Shown: positions 8,237-17,456 of the stretch, piece by piece | Numbering within the stretch: position 1 is the first letter of the stretch | Layout of the letters: the number at the start of each line of letters is the position of its first letter | NCBI GenBank assembly: GCA_018664045.1 | Contig: JABJPE010000064.1 | Location: 1-32,670 of the forward strand | Source: Legionellales bacterium | Lineage (GTDB): Bacteria; Pseudomonadota; Gammaproteobacteria; Comchoanobacterales; Comchoanobacteraceae | Direction of reading: 5' to 3' | DNA: 32,670 nucleotides | Made by a program: the position numbers and the translations under genes | Notes under the pieces: model-generated | The model's input: the letters and a program-made list of their open reading frames with translations, nothing else | The model's database searches: none | Told to the model about the DNA's origin: nothing

Positions 8237-10039
8237 ATGCAAAAATTTATAAGAAACTTTTCCATAATTGCTCATATTGATCATGGCAAATCAACACTGT
8301 CTGATAGGCTTATAGAAACTTGTGGCGGCCTATCTCAACGCGAGATGCAAGCGCAAGTACTAGATTCTATGGAGATAGAAAGAGAGAGAGGCATAACCAT
8401 AAAAGCTCAGAGCGTGACTCTTAACTATAAGGCCAAAGATGGCAACAGCTATCAATTAAACTTCATTGATACTCCTGGTCACGTTGATTTTTCATATGAA
8501 GTATCGAGATCCCTCTCTGCATGCGAAGGAGCGCTGTTAGTAGTCGACGCGGCACAAGGTGTTGAAGCACAAACAGTTGCTGTTTGCTACATGGCGGTTG
8601 AGCAAGATTTAAACGTTTTACCTGTTCTTAACAAAATAGATCTACCGCAATCAGACCCAGATGCAGTAAAGCACCAAATTGAAGATATAATAGGGATTGA
8701 AGCTCAAAATGCCCTATGTGTAAGCGCAAAATCTGGTAAAGGAATAGTAGATCTGCTCGAGATGATTGTAGAGCAAATACCAGCTCCAATTGGAAATGCT
8801 GAAGATAAGCTGCAAGCATTAATAATAGACTCATGGTTTGATAGCTACTTAGGTGTTGTCTCATTAATAAGAGTAATTAATGGTTCAATAAAGAAATCAG
8901 ATAAAATAAAAATGATGTCCACAGGGCAAGATTATCTGGCAGAACATATTGGAATTTTCTCGCCTAAGAGAGAAGAAAAAAAATCTTTAGAATGTGGAGA
9001 AGTTGGCTACTTAGTTGCGAACATAAAAGACATTTTAGGTGCGCCAGTTGGCGACACAATAACTCATACACATAATCCTACTACGGTATGCCTACCTGAC
9101 TTTCAGAAAGTAAAACCTCAAGTTTATGCAGGGATGTTTCCAATTAGCTCTGAAGATTTCCAGGCTTTTCGCGAAGCTCTTGGAAAGTTAAAGCTAAATG
9201 ATTCTGCTTTGTTTTTTGAGCCAGAGTCATCTGATGCTCTTGGCTTCGGATTCCGATGCGGCTTCCTTGGGATGCTACATATGGAAATTGTGCAAGAAAG
9301 ATTAGAACGAGAATATAATATTGACCTAATAACAACAGCCCCAACTGTTATTTATGAGGTAACTGATACCAAGGGCAACAAGCTATTTATAGACAACCCT
9401 ACGAAGCTACCGCCACCGAACCAAATTGCATTAATGAAAGAACCTTTGGCTATTGCCAACATTTTAACTCCAAAAGAATATGTTGGGGCTGTTATAGGCC
9501 TGTGCAATGAACGGAGAGGCATACAGATAAATATGCAATACGTAGGCAATCAGCTTAGTCTAAGCTACAAACTTCCAATGAATGAAATAGTATTAGATTT
9601 CTTCGATAAAATGAAGTCCATAAGTAGAGGATATGGCTCTCTAGATTATAGCCTAGACAGCTTTGAAGAAGCTCCGCTAGTTCGTCTTGATATTTTAATA
9701 AATGGCGACAAAGTAGATGCGCTAGCGGCAATTGTACATAAAGACAGGGCCTATGCTCAAGGTAGAACTGTTGCAGAAAGATTGAAAAAGCTAATACCAA
9801 GACAAATGATACCAATTGCAATTCAAGCAGCCATAGGAAACCATGTCATTGCGCGTGAATCGATAAGTGCTTTACGTAAAAATGTAACGGCAAAATGCTA
9901 TGGTGGCGATATAAGTAGAAAGAAAAAACTACTAGAGAAGCAAAAGGCTGGAAAAAAGAGAATGAAACAAATTGGCAAAGTATATGTGCCACAAGAGGCT
10001 TTTTTAGCTGTATTAAAAGTTGAAGATAAAAATAAGTAG
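8237..10039 (+). CDS. lepA: Elongation factor 4 (LepA), ribosome back-translocase GTPase
   Basis: 600 residues, very close to E. coli LepA throughout. GTPase motifs: AHIDHGKST (G1, 12-20), RGITI (G2), DTPGH (G3), NKID (G4) and the Ser-Ala-Lys of CVSAKSGKG (G5). Then come domain II, the EF-G-like domains III and V ([29 protein letters not shown]) and the LepA-specific C-terminal domain ending with [20 protein letters not shown] and KRMKQIGKV. It binds ribosomes in the cytoplasm. It is the first gene of a tight run with lepB (gap of nine bases), rnc, era and recO, the standard gammaproteobacterial order. Confidence 0.98.
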   Translation: MQKFIRNFSIIAHIDHGKSTLSDRLIETCGGLSQREMQAQVLDSMEIERERGITIKAQSVTLNYKAKDGNSYQLNFIDTPGHVDFSYEVSRSLSACEGALLVVDAAQGVEAQTVAVCYMAVEQDLNVLPVLNKIDLPQSDPDAVKHQIEDIIGIEAQNALCVSAKSGKGIVDLLEMIVEQIPAPIGNAEDKLQALIIDSWFDSYLGVVSLIRVINGSIKKSDKIKMMSTGQDYLAEHIGIFSPKREEKKSLECGEVGYLVANIKDILGAPVGDTITHTHNPTTVCLPDFQKVKPQVYAGMFPISSEDFQAFREALGKLKLNDSALFFEPESSDALGFGFRCGFLGMLHMEIVQERLEREYNIDLITTAPTVIYEVTDTKGNKLFIDNPTKLPPPNQIALMKEPLAIANILTPKEYVGAVIGLCNERRGIQINMQYVGNQLSLSYKLPMNEIVLDFFDKMKSISRGYGSLDYSLDSFEEAPLVRLDILINGDKVDALAAIVHKDRAYAQGRTVAERLKKLIPRQMIPIAIQAAIGNHVIARESISALRKNVTAKCYGGDISRKKKLLEKQKAGKKRMKQIGKVYVPQEAFLAVLKVEDKNK

Positions 10040-10048
10040 GAGATAAAA

Positions 10049-10996
10049 ATGGAAATAATCATGACTCTCAAAATATTTGTTTGCGTAGCTTTAGCTATAA
10101 GTATGCCAATAGCCATGCATGATAGATACATTCTTCAGGCAGAGCGCATAAAAAATGATATACCCAGGCCTGAATTTTATAACCAACTTTATGAGACAAT
10201 CCCTTTATTTTTAATAGGGTTTTTTATGATATTTTTCACCCTAGAGCAAGTACTAACCGTATTTACCTTGCTAGCAGTAATTATAGTAATAACAGCTAAA
10301 GTATTTTTAAAAGAGAGGTATAAAACCTCACACTCAATAATATTAGAGCAAGCAAAATCATACGCAGGTGTCTTGTTAATAATTTGGACTATTAGGTCCT
10401 TTATTATTCAGCCATATGTGGTGCCTACTGGATCTTTAGAGCCAACCATAGAGCCTGGAGACTTTATCGTTGTTAGTCAATATAGCTATGGTATTAGAAT
10501 GCCCATACTCGGCGAGACCATTTTTTCTGTGAACAAGCCACAAAGAGGTGAAATAGCTTTATTTAGGTGGCCTCAAAACAAAGATATTTTATTTATAAAA
10601 AGGGTCATTGGGGTCCCAGGGGATCATATAGTATATAAAAACAAAACTCTTTATATAAACGATAAACCCATGAAACAAAGTTTTATCAAAAACGACTATA
10701 AATTAGAAAGCTCTGGCAATATTATAATGATAACAAAAAAACAAGAAGACTTACTTGGACATAAACATGAGATCCAACAATATGCCAACACCGTCGATAG
10801 TAATTTAATTGACCTTATTGTTCCTGATGGCCAATACTTTATGATGGGTGACAACAGGGATAATAGTAGTGATAGCAGAGTATGGGGAATGGTGCCAGAC
10901 AAAAACTTAGTTGGCAAAGCTCAGCGCATCTGGCTTAGCATAAACACAGACTCATTCGGAATAAAATGGGATAGAATTGGGAATAAAATAACGTGA
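10049..10996 (+). CDS. lepB: Signal peptidase I (leader peptidase)
   Basis: Inner-membrane Ser/Lys protease that removes signal peptides from exported proteins. 315 residues; GGAG lies six bases before the ATG. Hydrophobic segments at about 6-22, 50-84 and 106-120 precede the catalytic domain. Box B has the nucleophile Ser129 in VPTGSLEPTI, box D the general base Lys184 in FIKRVIGVPGD, and box E is GDNRDNSSDSRVWG. Box B is usually S-G-S-M; here it is T-G-S-L, so the residue before Gly and the one after the nucleophile differ, while the nucleophile is kept. The stop overlaps the rnc start in TGATG. Substrates in the window would include TolB, CpoB and the PagL-like barrel. Confidence 0.97.
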   Translation: MEIIMTLKIFVCVALAISMPIAMHDRYILQAERIKNDIPRPEFYNQLYETIPLFLIGFFMIFFTLEQVLTVFTLLAVIIVITAKVFLKERYKTSHSIILEQAKSYAGVLLIIWTIRSFIIQPYVVPTGSLEPTIEPGDFIVVSQYSYGIRMPILGETIFSVNKPQRGEIALFRWPQNKDILFIKRVIGVPGDHIVYKNKTLYINDKPMKQSFIKNDYKLESSGNIIMITKKQEDLLGHKHEIQQYANTVDSNLIDLIVPDGQYFMMGDNRDNSSDSRVWGMVPDKNLVGKAQRIWLSINTDSFGIKWDRIGNKIT

Positions 10997-11676
10997 TGAA
11001 AAAATCTAAAATAGAAGAAAGTATCGGCTATTTTTTTAAAGACAAAGAACTATTAAATTTAGCCTTAACGCATAAAAGTGCAGGCAAATTGCATAATGAA
11101 CGTCTAGAATTTTTAGGTGATGCTATTTTAAGCTCTATAATTACTGCTGAAATATTTTTAAAATTTTCTGACAAAAATGAAGGTGTTTTAAGTCGAATGA
11201 GATCTCACCTAATTCAAAAAGAAAAACTTATAGAGGTAGCACATAAACTAAAAATAGAATCTTCAATAACATTAAGTAGCAGCGAACAGAAAAGAAATAG
11301 CAACACCGGCGGATCAATTTTAGCTGATGCCCTAGAAGCAATAATCGGCGCTATTTTTTTAGACAGTGATTGGAACACCTGTGCTAAAGTTATTATGGGC
11401 TGGTATAATGATGAGCTAGAAAATGCAGATATAATGAGCCAAGATAAAGATCCAAAAACAAAACTGCAAGAATTTATGCAAGCCTTAGTACGGCCAATAC
11501 CAGCATACGAAGTTGAAAAAACTGAAGGGCAGGAACATGATCAAGTTTTCACAGTATCATGTAAAGTCAAGGGGCTAAAATTTAAAACTAACGGTAAAGG
11601 TAAAACCAGAAAGAAAGCGGAACAAAATGCCGCAAAAGCGTTTCTAGAAAAACTTCAAACAAAAGAGAAAATATAA
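10996..11676 (+). CDS. rnc: Ribonuclease III
   Basis: Double-strand-specific endonuclease that processes rRNA and other structured RNAs. From the ATG at 10996 (a GTG codon just before it is in frame) it has 226 residues, like E. coli. The signature NERLEFLGDAIL holds E35, E38 and D42; D111 and E114 in LADALEAIIG complete the metal site. A double-stranded-RNA-binding domain occupies the C-terminal 70 residues (DPKTKLQEFMQ ... GKGKTRKKAEQNAAKAFLEK). Its start overlaps the lepB stop by one base and its TAA overlaps the era ATG by one base, so the three are probably translated in a coupled way. Confidence 0.98.
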   Translation: MKKSKIEESIGYFFKDKELLNLALTHKSAGKLHNERLEFLGDAILSSIITAEIFLKFSDKNEGVLSRMRSHLIQKEKLIEVAHKLKIESSITLSSSEQKRNSNTGGSILADALEAIIGAIFLDSDWNTCAKVIMGWYNDELENADIMSQDKDPKTKLQEFMQALVRPIPAYEVEKTEGQEHDQVFTVSCKVKGLKFKTNGKGKTRKKAEQNAAKAFLEKLQTKEKI

Positions 11677-12554
11677 TGGAAAAAAAATGTGGATTTGTTG
11701 CCATAATAGGCAAACCAAATGCAGGAAAATCAACCCTGCTAAACAAAATAATGGCAAAAAAAGTAAGCATAACAACCCATAAAGCTCAAACTACAAGACA
11801 CAAAATAAAAGCTATAAAAAACACAGATAATGCTCAGATTATATTTAGTGATACGCCCGGGCTAGAGAAAAAAATAAAATCCAACTTAAATAAGCACTTA
11901 AACAGAACTGCTCAACTAGCGGCACATGATGCTGACGCTATAATATTTCTAGTATCGGGAACCTCGTGGAATGAAAACGATGAGTGGGCCTTAAAACACA
12001 TAAAAGATGCAGGTCGACCAACTATTTTGGTAATAAACAAAGTGGATTACTTGAAAAACACAGACGAGCTACTACCTTTAATCGATAACTTAAAAGATAA
12101 ACATGACTTTTCTGACATCATAGCAATTAGTGCGTTGAAAGATAAATCATTCAATAACTTGCTATCGACAATAGTATCACACCTTCCCGAGCAAGAACCT
12201 ATCTATGATGACCAACAAGTATTAAGTGATGAAAGCTTTGCCATAACTGAATATATACGTGAACAGCTAATAAACAACCTTCACCAAGAATTACCATATG
12301 AGCTAACAGTACAGTTAGAACAAATAACCGAAAAGGAAAAAATAAAAGTCATATCTGCTATAATATGGGTACACTCAGAAGGTCAAAAACGAATAGTAAT
12401 TGGTAACAAAGGTGCTATGCTGAAAATAATAGGCACCTATTCAAGAAAAAATATGGAACACTTTTTCAATAAAAAAGTACACTTGTCGCTATGGGTCAAA
12501 GTCAAAGAAACATGGTGGGAAGACTCTGAATTTATCGATAAAACAAAAGTATAG
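11676..12554 (+). CDS. era: Ribosome assembly GTPase Era
   Basis: 292 residues. The GTPase domain has GKPNAGKST at 12-20, switch segment THKAQTTRHK, DTPGLEK, NKVD and SALKDKS. The C-terminal KH domain follows, with SEGQKRIVIGNKGAMLKIIG and the ending LSLWVKVKETWWED. Era binds the 3' end of 16S rRNA and helps 30S maturation, which fits its coupling to rnc upstream. Bases 11674-11678 read TAATG, so the start overlaps the rnc stop. Nothing unusual is seen. Confidence 0.98.
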   Translation: MEKKCGFVAIIGKPNAGKSTLLNKIMAKKVSITTHKAQTTRHKIKAIKNTDNAQIIFSDTPGLEKKIKSNLNKHLNRTAQLAAHDADAIIFLVSGTSWNENDEWALKHIKDAGRPTILVINKVDYLKNTDELLPLIDNLKDKHDFSDIIAISALKDKSFNNLLSTIVSHLPEQEPIYDDQQVLSDESFAITEYIREQLINNLHQELPYELTVQLEQITEKEKIKVISAIIWVHSEGQKRIVIGNKGAMLKIIGTYSRKNMEHFFNKKVHLSLWVKVKETWWEDSEFIDKTKV

Positions 12555-12563
12555 AGAAATAAC

Positions 12564-13262
12564 GTGACCTTAAGAGTAAAATTAGAGTCATGCTTTATAT
12601 TACATAGAAAACAGTATAGAGAAAATAGCTACATAATAGATATATTTTCAAAAAATCACGGGAAAATAAAAGCGATTACCAGAGGCATAGCAAAAAATAA
12701 AAAAGCATTAATACAGCCTTTTACACCATGCTATATCAGCTGGAGCATTAAAACAGATTTGGCATCTGTGAGCTCAATAGAAGCCAGAGGAATATCGCCA
12801 CAACTTGTAGATAGAAAATTATTATGCGCTTTTTATATTAATGAATTAATAATGAAAGCAATACCAAGCTCAGACCCTCACCCTGATTTATTTTTAGCAT
12901 ATGAAAATAGCTTGAGCGCTCTAGTGAATAATGATCATGTAAATATTCCTCTGCGAATATTTGAAAAAATATTATTAGATGAAATTGGCTATGGGCTGCC
13001 ACTTATAGATATAAAACAAGATAAAAATCGAGCCAATTGGTATGAGTTTTCTTCAGCAACAGGATTTATACCAAAGCAGAATCAAACAAGGTTAAGTATA
13101 GCCACCACTACACTACTAGATCTTTATAAAAATGAAATAACAACGCTCCAAGGCGCAAAAGAATGCAAAATGCTTATGCAATTTGCACTCGATCCAATTT
13201 TAGCAAAATACAGCATAAAGAGCAGAATGATTTGGGCACCTACAAACACAAAACATACATAA
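12564..13262 (+). CDS. recO: DNA repair protein RecO
   Basis: Recombination mediator of the RecFOR pathway that loads RecA on SSB-coated DNA. 232 residues from a GTG start at 12564. The OB-fold N-terminus shows the family pattern (CFILHRKQYRENSYIIDIFS, then GKIKAITRGIAK and LIQPFTPCYISW), followed by the helical part with YINELIMKAIP. No CxxC zinc motif is seen, as in enterobacterial RecO. Ten bases after era and last of the lepA-recO run. Conservation is lower than for its neighbours but the N-terminal motif and position settle it. Confidence 0.93.
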   Translation: MTLRVKLESCFILHRKQYRENSYIIDIFSKNHGKIKAITRGIAKNKKALIQPFTPCYISWSIKTDLASVSSIEARGISPQLVDRKLLCAFYINELIMKAIPSSDPHPDLFLAYENSLSALVNNDHVNIPLRIFEKILLDEIGYGLPLIDIKQDKNRANWYEFSSATGFIPKQNQTRLSIATTTLLDLYKNEITTLQGAKECKMLMQFALDPILAKYSIKSRMIWAPTNTKHT

Positions 13263-13335
13263 ACTTATGAGCTTATAGCCAAAAAGCAACATTTATGTTA
13301 GCATAAAAAATCAATTTGATAGGTATGCATAAATT

Positions 13336-14082
13336 ATGACTCAGGACATTCTTGTACTAAATACTAGACCGGAAAGACAAGCCAAGCCGCTGACAAATAA
13401 AATAACAAGACTTGGGGCAAAAGTAATAGAATGTCCTTCATTAAAAATTATAGGCCTTGATAGAGACGTAGAAAAAATTAATAAAACAAAGTTTAAAAAT
13501 GATGATGTTATAATTTTCACAAGTGCCAATGCTGTTTACTTTTATTTCAAAAAATCAATGAGTAACATCAAACAAAACACAGTTATCGCAATTGGTCCAG
13601 CAACCCAAGCAGCCCTATTGGAAAGAAAAATATACGCAATTTGCCCCAAAACATTCAATAGTTCTGGCATATTAAAAATGACAGAACTCCGTGAAAACAA
13701 AAATATCACTATAATCACAGGGTATAATCCAAAAAAACAATTACATTCATGCCTCCAAGAAACAGGACACAAGGTTACTTTAATAGAGGCATACAAAAGA
13801 ATAATAAACAATGATTCAATAACCAAAATAAAAAACATTACTAAACTAGATTATATCTTAATATCAAGCAGAGATAGTTTAATAGCTCTTAATCAACTTA
13901 TTATAGAATCAGGTAAAATAGAGCTAAAAACAGCAGCGATAATTACTATAAACATAGATGTAAGAAAACTTGCAATTAAACTTGGTTTTAATGATAATAT
14001 TATTGTATCTAAAGACGCAACAGATGCTTCTTTAGAAAATTGCATCAAGGAAATTATAGACCATAATAAATTAAAGGACTAA
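13336..14082 (+). CDS. hemD: Uroporphyrinogen-III synthase
   Basis: Cyclises hydroxymethylbilane with inversion of ring D to uroporphyrinogen III, in haem synthesis. 248 residues, typical. Diagnostic parts: NTRPERQAKPLTNKI at the N-terminus, FTSANAVYFYF, AIGPATQAAL, the hinge to the second lobe (ITGYNPKKQLHSCLQ), and YILISSRDSLIALNQL. This family is poorly conserved, but the pattern and the hemX-hemY neighbours agree. hemC, often directly upstream, is absent from the window. The ATG has no strong Shine-Dalgarno nearby. Confidence 0.92.
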   Translation: MTQDILVLNTRPERQAKPLTNKITRLGAKVIECPSLKIIGLDRDVEKINKTKFKNDDVIIFTSANAVYFYFKKSMSNIKQNTVIAIGPATQAALLERKIYAICPKTFNSSGILKMTELRENKNITIITGYNPKKQLHSCLQETGHKVTLIEAYKRIINNDSITKIKNITKLDYILISSRDSLIALNQLIIESGKIELKTAAIITINIDVRKLAIKLGFNDNIIVSKDATDASLENCIKEIIDHNKLKD

Positions 14083-14084
14083 AA

Positions 14085-14468
14085 ATGACGTATAAAGTTG
14101 GCGAAAGATATCAATTGCGCAAAGAAAACTCTACTCACTTAGCATTCATTACTGTTTGCATAATTGTACTAGCTGTATTGCACTATAAAATATCTAAGCT
14201 AGATATTTTAGTGGGAAATCAAAATTTAATACTTGATAAATTATCCAAGGCCAGTTCTAAAATTGAACTATCAATAAAATTAGGAAATGATTTAAAAGAG
14301 AGATTGATTTCCCAGAATAAAAGTCTCTCATGCGAAAAAAAAGATAACAAAATAAAAGTATCTCCTAAACCATCAGTAACACAAAGCACTGATAAAACAA
14401 CTAAAGCTACAACTACTAAAGTAAATACAGAACTTAATATTCAAAAAGCTATAACAAAAGTTACATAG
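14085..14468 (+). CDS. Orphan single-pass membrane protein between hemD and hemX
   Basis: 127 residues. A basic N-terminus (KVGERYQLRKENS) leads to one membrane helix at about 18-34, then a short heptad-like segment (KLDILVGNQNLILDKLSKAS), then a Lys/Thr/Ser-rich low-complexity tail. AAGGA lies in the hemD 3' end, six bases before this ATG, and the gap is two bases, so it is in the hem operon. The layout is the same as the first third of HemX next door (basic N-terminus, membrane helix, coiled coil). It may be a partial HemX duplicate or an unrelated small membrane protein. No family is recognised. Confidence 0.7.
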   Translation: MTYKVGERYQLRKENSTHLAFITVCIIVLAVLHYKISKLDILVGNQNLILDKLSKASSKIELSIKLGNDLKERLISQNKSLSCEKKDNKIKVSPKPSVTQSTDKTTKATTTKVNTELNIQKAITKVT

Positions 14469-14534
14469 TAAAATTTTGTTATTTTGTTTATAATATTACT
14501 ATATTTTGATTAATGTATAAATATGGGGTTAAAA

Positions 14535-15560
14535 ATGGAACAAAATAATAAGAAGAAAGATAAAAGTAAAAAAAATTTTTCACATATAATTTTAGCAATT
14601 ACTATAGCTGCATGCGCCACATCCATTTCATATTGCCTAATAAAGATAAGTGGCCTTGAACACAAAATATATAATCAACAACAAATGCAATTAAATGAAC
14701 AAAAAGATTTAGGCAAATATAATAATGGGATAAGAAAACAGATTGATAACAATATTAAGAATATACAAAACATTGAATCTGCCCTAGAAAAGACAAACTA
14801 TGAGTTAAAACTTGCATCCCCTCATTCACAAGATACAAAGCTAATGTTTGATATACAAATGGCAATATACCAAGCTGATATTTTCAAGAATAAAGTTCAA
14901 ACGATATACTGGCTTGAAAAAGCATACAGCTCAACAACTCGCCCAGAACAAGCAAATGCTATTAAAGATAAAATTAGTTTGCTTAATCAAACTAAAAACA
15001 CCAATTTAGAAGAGTCTTTAAGTAGCTTAAGAATAATTGCGAACAAAATACCTGAGCTAGAATTTACAGTACATAAAAGTGAACAGCAAAAAAAACAAGA
15101 TGAAAAACCTGAAATAAAAAGCAAAGCATCAGATTACTTAATTAATTTTTTAAATAAATATATGATTATAAGTCATGATAATGATCAAAATAAAAGGCTT
15201 TGGCTCAGCCCTAGCCAAAAAGCAATTTTGATACAGGATATTCTTGCAATGATATATCAAGCACAGTGGGCTCTTCTGTACCAAAATGATGAGATATTTA
15301 GTTTTGCTATAGATAAAAGTATCAGTCTACTGAAAAATATTAACTCACCTGAAACAATAGATTTAATAGACAAACTAAATGGCATTAAAAAGTCAAATCC
15401 ATTACAAGCCTTACCTAAAATTGATAGCTTGTTAGATTTAACCATAACTAAGAGCATAATTAACAAAAAAATAATGGAGCAACCTAAAGCTGAGACACAA
15501 GAAATTGAAGATTATAATGAAATAACACCGGAAATGCCTGAAGTTAGTGGGGAGTTTTAA
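14535..15560 (+). CDS. hemX: HemX-family membrane protein
   Basis: 341 residues from the ATG at 14535, chosen because GGGG lies six bases upstream; ATG 14523 is in frame but has no ribosome site. A basic N-terminus, one membrane helix (about 16-36), a long coiled coil to about residue 85, then a mostly helical periplasmic part with the HemX-type segment DTKLMFDIQMAIYQADIF and, later, SPSQKAILIQDILAMIYQAQ. It ends in an acidic tail. HemX is encoded between hemD and hemY in gammaproteobacteria; despite older annotation as a methyltransferase it has no such domain. Its exact role in haem synthesis is not settled. Confidence 0.85.
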   Translation: MEQNNKKKDKSKKNFSHIILAITIAACATSISYCLIKISGLEHKIYNQQQMQLNEQKDLGKYNNGIRKQIDNNIKNIQNIESALEKTNYELKLASPHSQDTKLMFDIQMAIYQADIFKNKVQTIYWLEKAYSSTTRPEQANAIKDKISLLNQTKNTNLEESLSSLRIIANKIPELEFTVHKSEQQKKQDEKPEIKSKASDYLINFLNKYMIISHDNDQNKRLWLSPSQKAILIQDILAMIYQAQWALLYQNDEIFSFAIDKSISLLKNINSPETIDLIDKLNGIKKSNPLQALPKIDSLLDLTITKSIINKKIMEQPKAETQEIEDYNEITPEMPEVSGEF

Positions 15561-15566
15561 GACAAT

Positions 15567-16736
15567 ATGTTAAGATTAATGAAATACTTAATACTACTTT
15601 GCATATCAGTATGGATAGGAATTAATATGTCAAAGGATCCAGGACATATTTTAATTCAATACAATAGTTACAACATTGAGACCACATTATTTTTTGCAAT
15701 ATTTGCATTCGCTCTGGTTATTGTGCTGGTGTATATTTTGCTAAATATATCAAGCTTTATAATTAACTTATCAAGTTTAATCACGGATATTATAGCACCT
15801 TATTCAAAACATAAAAGTGCAACAGACAAGCTAAACGGTATATATAATAGTATTGCAAACAACTGGGAAAATGCGGAATATCAATTTTCAAAATCAGCAA
15901 AGAGATCATCTGATATAAGCACATTATTTTGTGCTGCATATGCTGCTAGCAAAGATAACGTAGAAAAAGCAGAACCATATATGGAAAAAGCTTATATATC
16001 GCATAATAAAGACAAAATGTTAATCACATTATTTCATGCAAGACTATATATAAATGCAGGAGATTATAAAGAAGCCGTGAAAAAGATATACAACTTATCC
16101 CCCAAAGAAAGAGATCACTCTACAGCTTTATATTTACTTACATGTTGCTATGAAAACCTTGAAATGTGGGAGGAGTTAGCAGAAACTCTAAAAAAATGTT
16201 ATAGACAAAGGGCGTTATCTAAAAAAAGGATGAAAGACCTGGAAAACAAATATGCAATATATAAGCTAGAATCTTCTGACCCAGAAAAAGCATATAAAAC
16301 ATGGAAAACTCTAGCAAAACATTCTCGAGAGACTCCAAAAGTAATAATAAAATATGTTGGTAAACTTCTAAAAAATAAAGATGAAAAAAATGCATCTCAC
16401 ATTTTAGAAAAAAATATATTTAATAGCTTTGATAAGGATCTAATAAAAATATATCAAAACATAAATACAAACAATAATCATAAAACACTAAAGCAGCTGT
16501 TAAAGTGGCTAGACCACAAACCACAAAACAAAAATCTACAAGCAGCGGTAGCTCGGACTTACCTGCGCCTAGGTGATAAGCTAAAAGCATTAGTATATAT
16601 GGAAAAAGCCACTGAAAATACGGCAGATATACGGGCACTACTTGACTTGGTAGATATATACCATGACCTTGATAGGGAACAAAGCATAAAAGAAATATAC
16701 AAACGGATAGTCGCAATTAATGATAAAGATGAATAA
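15567..16736 (+). CDS. hemY: HemY, haem-pathway TPR membrane protein
   Basis: 389 residues. Two N-terminal membrane helices enclose the HemY_N motif with DPGHILIQYNSYNIETT. The rest is made of TPR-like helix pairs (for example PYMEKAYISHNKDKMLITLF; RTYLRLGDKLKALVYMEKAT) facing the cytoplasm. Six bases after hemX. In gammaproteobacteria HemY is encoded with hemCDX; it is not the protoporphyrinogen oxidase that shares the name in Bacillus. ATG 15579 is an alternative start. The C-terminus overlaps the next gene by 17 bases. Confidence 0.93.
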   Translation: MLRLMKYLILLCISVWIGINMSKDPGHILIQYNSYNIETTLFFAIFAFALVIVLVYILLNISSFIINLSSLITDIIAPYSKHKSATDKLNGIYNSIANNWENAEYQFSKSAKRSSDISTLFCAAYAASKDNVEKAEPYMEKAYISHNKDKMLITLFHARLYINAGDYKEAVKKIYNLSPKERDHSTALYLLTCCYENLEMWEELAETLKKCYRQRALSKKRMKDLENKYAIYKLESSDPEKAYKTWKTLAKHSRETPKVIIKYVGKLLKNKDEKNASHILEKNIFNSFDKDLIKIYQNINTNNNHKTLKQLLKWLDHKPQNKNLQAAVARTYLRLGDKLKALVYMEKATENTADIRALLDLVDIYHDLDREQSIKEIYKRIVAINDKDE

Positions 16737-17379
16737 TAAACTTTTATTAATTATATTCTTTATTTTAGCGCTACATTTATCCTGTCTGAATATAAATGCT
16801 ATAGAATATTTAAATATTTTTAGCGAAACAAGTCATAAATTAATAAGTCAGCACTACGTAATAGGCGTAATTTGTTACATGCTTATATATGTAATCATAA
16901 ATGTTTGTTGCTTACCGCTTAGTGGCGCATTAAGAATAATTAGCGGAGCATTATTTGGAGAGCCAGGAATTATTTATGCTTTAGTTGCGAGTACATTAAG
17001 TGCATCTATACTATATTGGATTGCAAAAAAATATAGACATATTATACATCAATATATTAGCAATAAAGATACTATAAGGGTGGGCTTGAAATTCAAAAAA
17101 AAACCTATAAGATACTTAATCTTGCTTAGATTACTTCCAATATTTCCGGCTTGGTTAGTAAGTATTGCTGCTGGGATATATAATTTTGATTTCAAAAAAT
17201 TCGTTTTAATATCAGCACTTGGGTTTATTCCATCAACATTATTCTATGTTAATTTAGGACTGTATAACAACGACATAACTAACTTTATATTTTCAAGAGA
17301 ACTAATTCCAATATTTATTATATGCAGCATCATTATTGGCATCAAGTCATTAAAAAAAAGAAAGCAAAACGTAAAATAA
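16720..17379 (+). CDS. TVP38/TMEM64-family (VTT domain) membrane protein
   Basis: 219 residues, about six hydrophobic segments. The VTT-domain hallmarks are present: a re-entrant motif LPLSGALRIISGALFGEPG and, in the second half, LLRLLPIFPAWLVSIAAGIY, with the Arg and Pro residues characteristic of the DedA/TVP38 superfamily. Relatives are implicated in membrane lipid transport and homeostasis. The first ATG (16720) lies inside the hemY 3' end and a second (16729) is nine bases on, so it is the last gene of the hem run and probably translated by coupling. Its substrate is unknown. Confidence 0.85.
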   Translation: MIKMNNKLLLIIFFILALHLSCLNINAIEYLNIFSETSHKLISQHYVIGVICYMLIYVIINVCCLPLSGALRIISGALFGEPGIIYALVASTLSASILYWIAKKYRHIIHQYISNKDTIRVGLKFKKKPIRYLILLRLLPIFPAWLVSIAAGIYNFDFKKFVLISALGFIPSTLFYVNLGLYNNDITNFIFSRELIPIFIICSIIIGIKSLKKRKQNVK

Positions 17380-17409
17380 CTATAACATACAACAATATAC
17401 TGGATTAAT

Positions 17410-17438
17410 ATAACAAAATATGTTATTATATATTTTTT
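17410..17438 (+). terminator. Possible weak terminator after the hem operon
   Basis: ATAACA at 17410-17415 and TGTTAT at 17421-17426 form a short stem with loop AAATA, followed within four bases by TATATTTTTT. The T-run is good but the stem has only A/T-rich pairs, so it may equally be part of the ygfZ promoter region. Confidence 0.3.
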
Positions 17439-17456
17439 CGCCTGAGAGTTCTGAAT

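Noticed and set aside
8628-9821. Several minus-strand ORFs within lepA
   Set aside because: They are opposite one of the most conserved proteins in the window; Leu/Gln-rich shadow frames.
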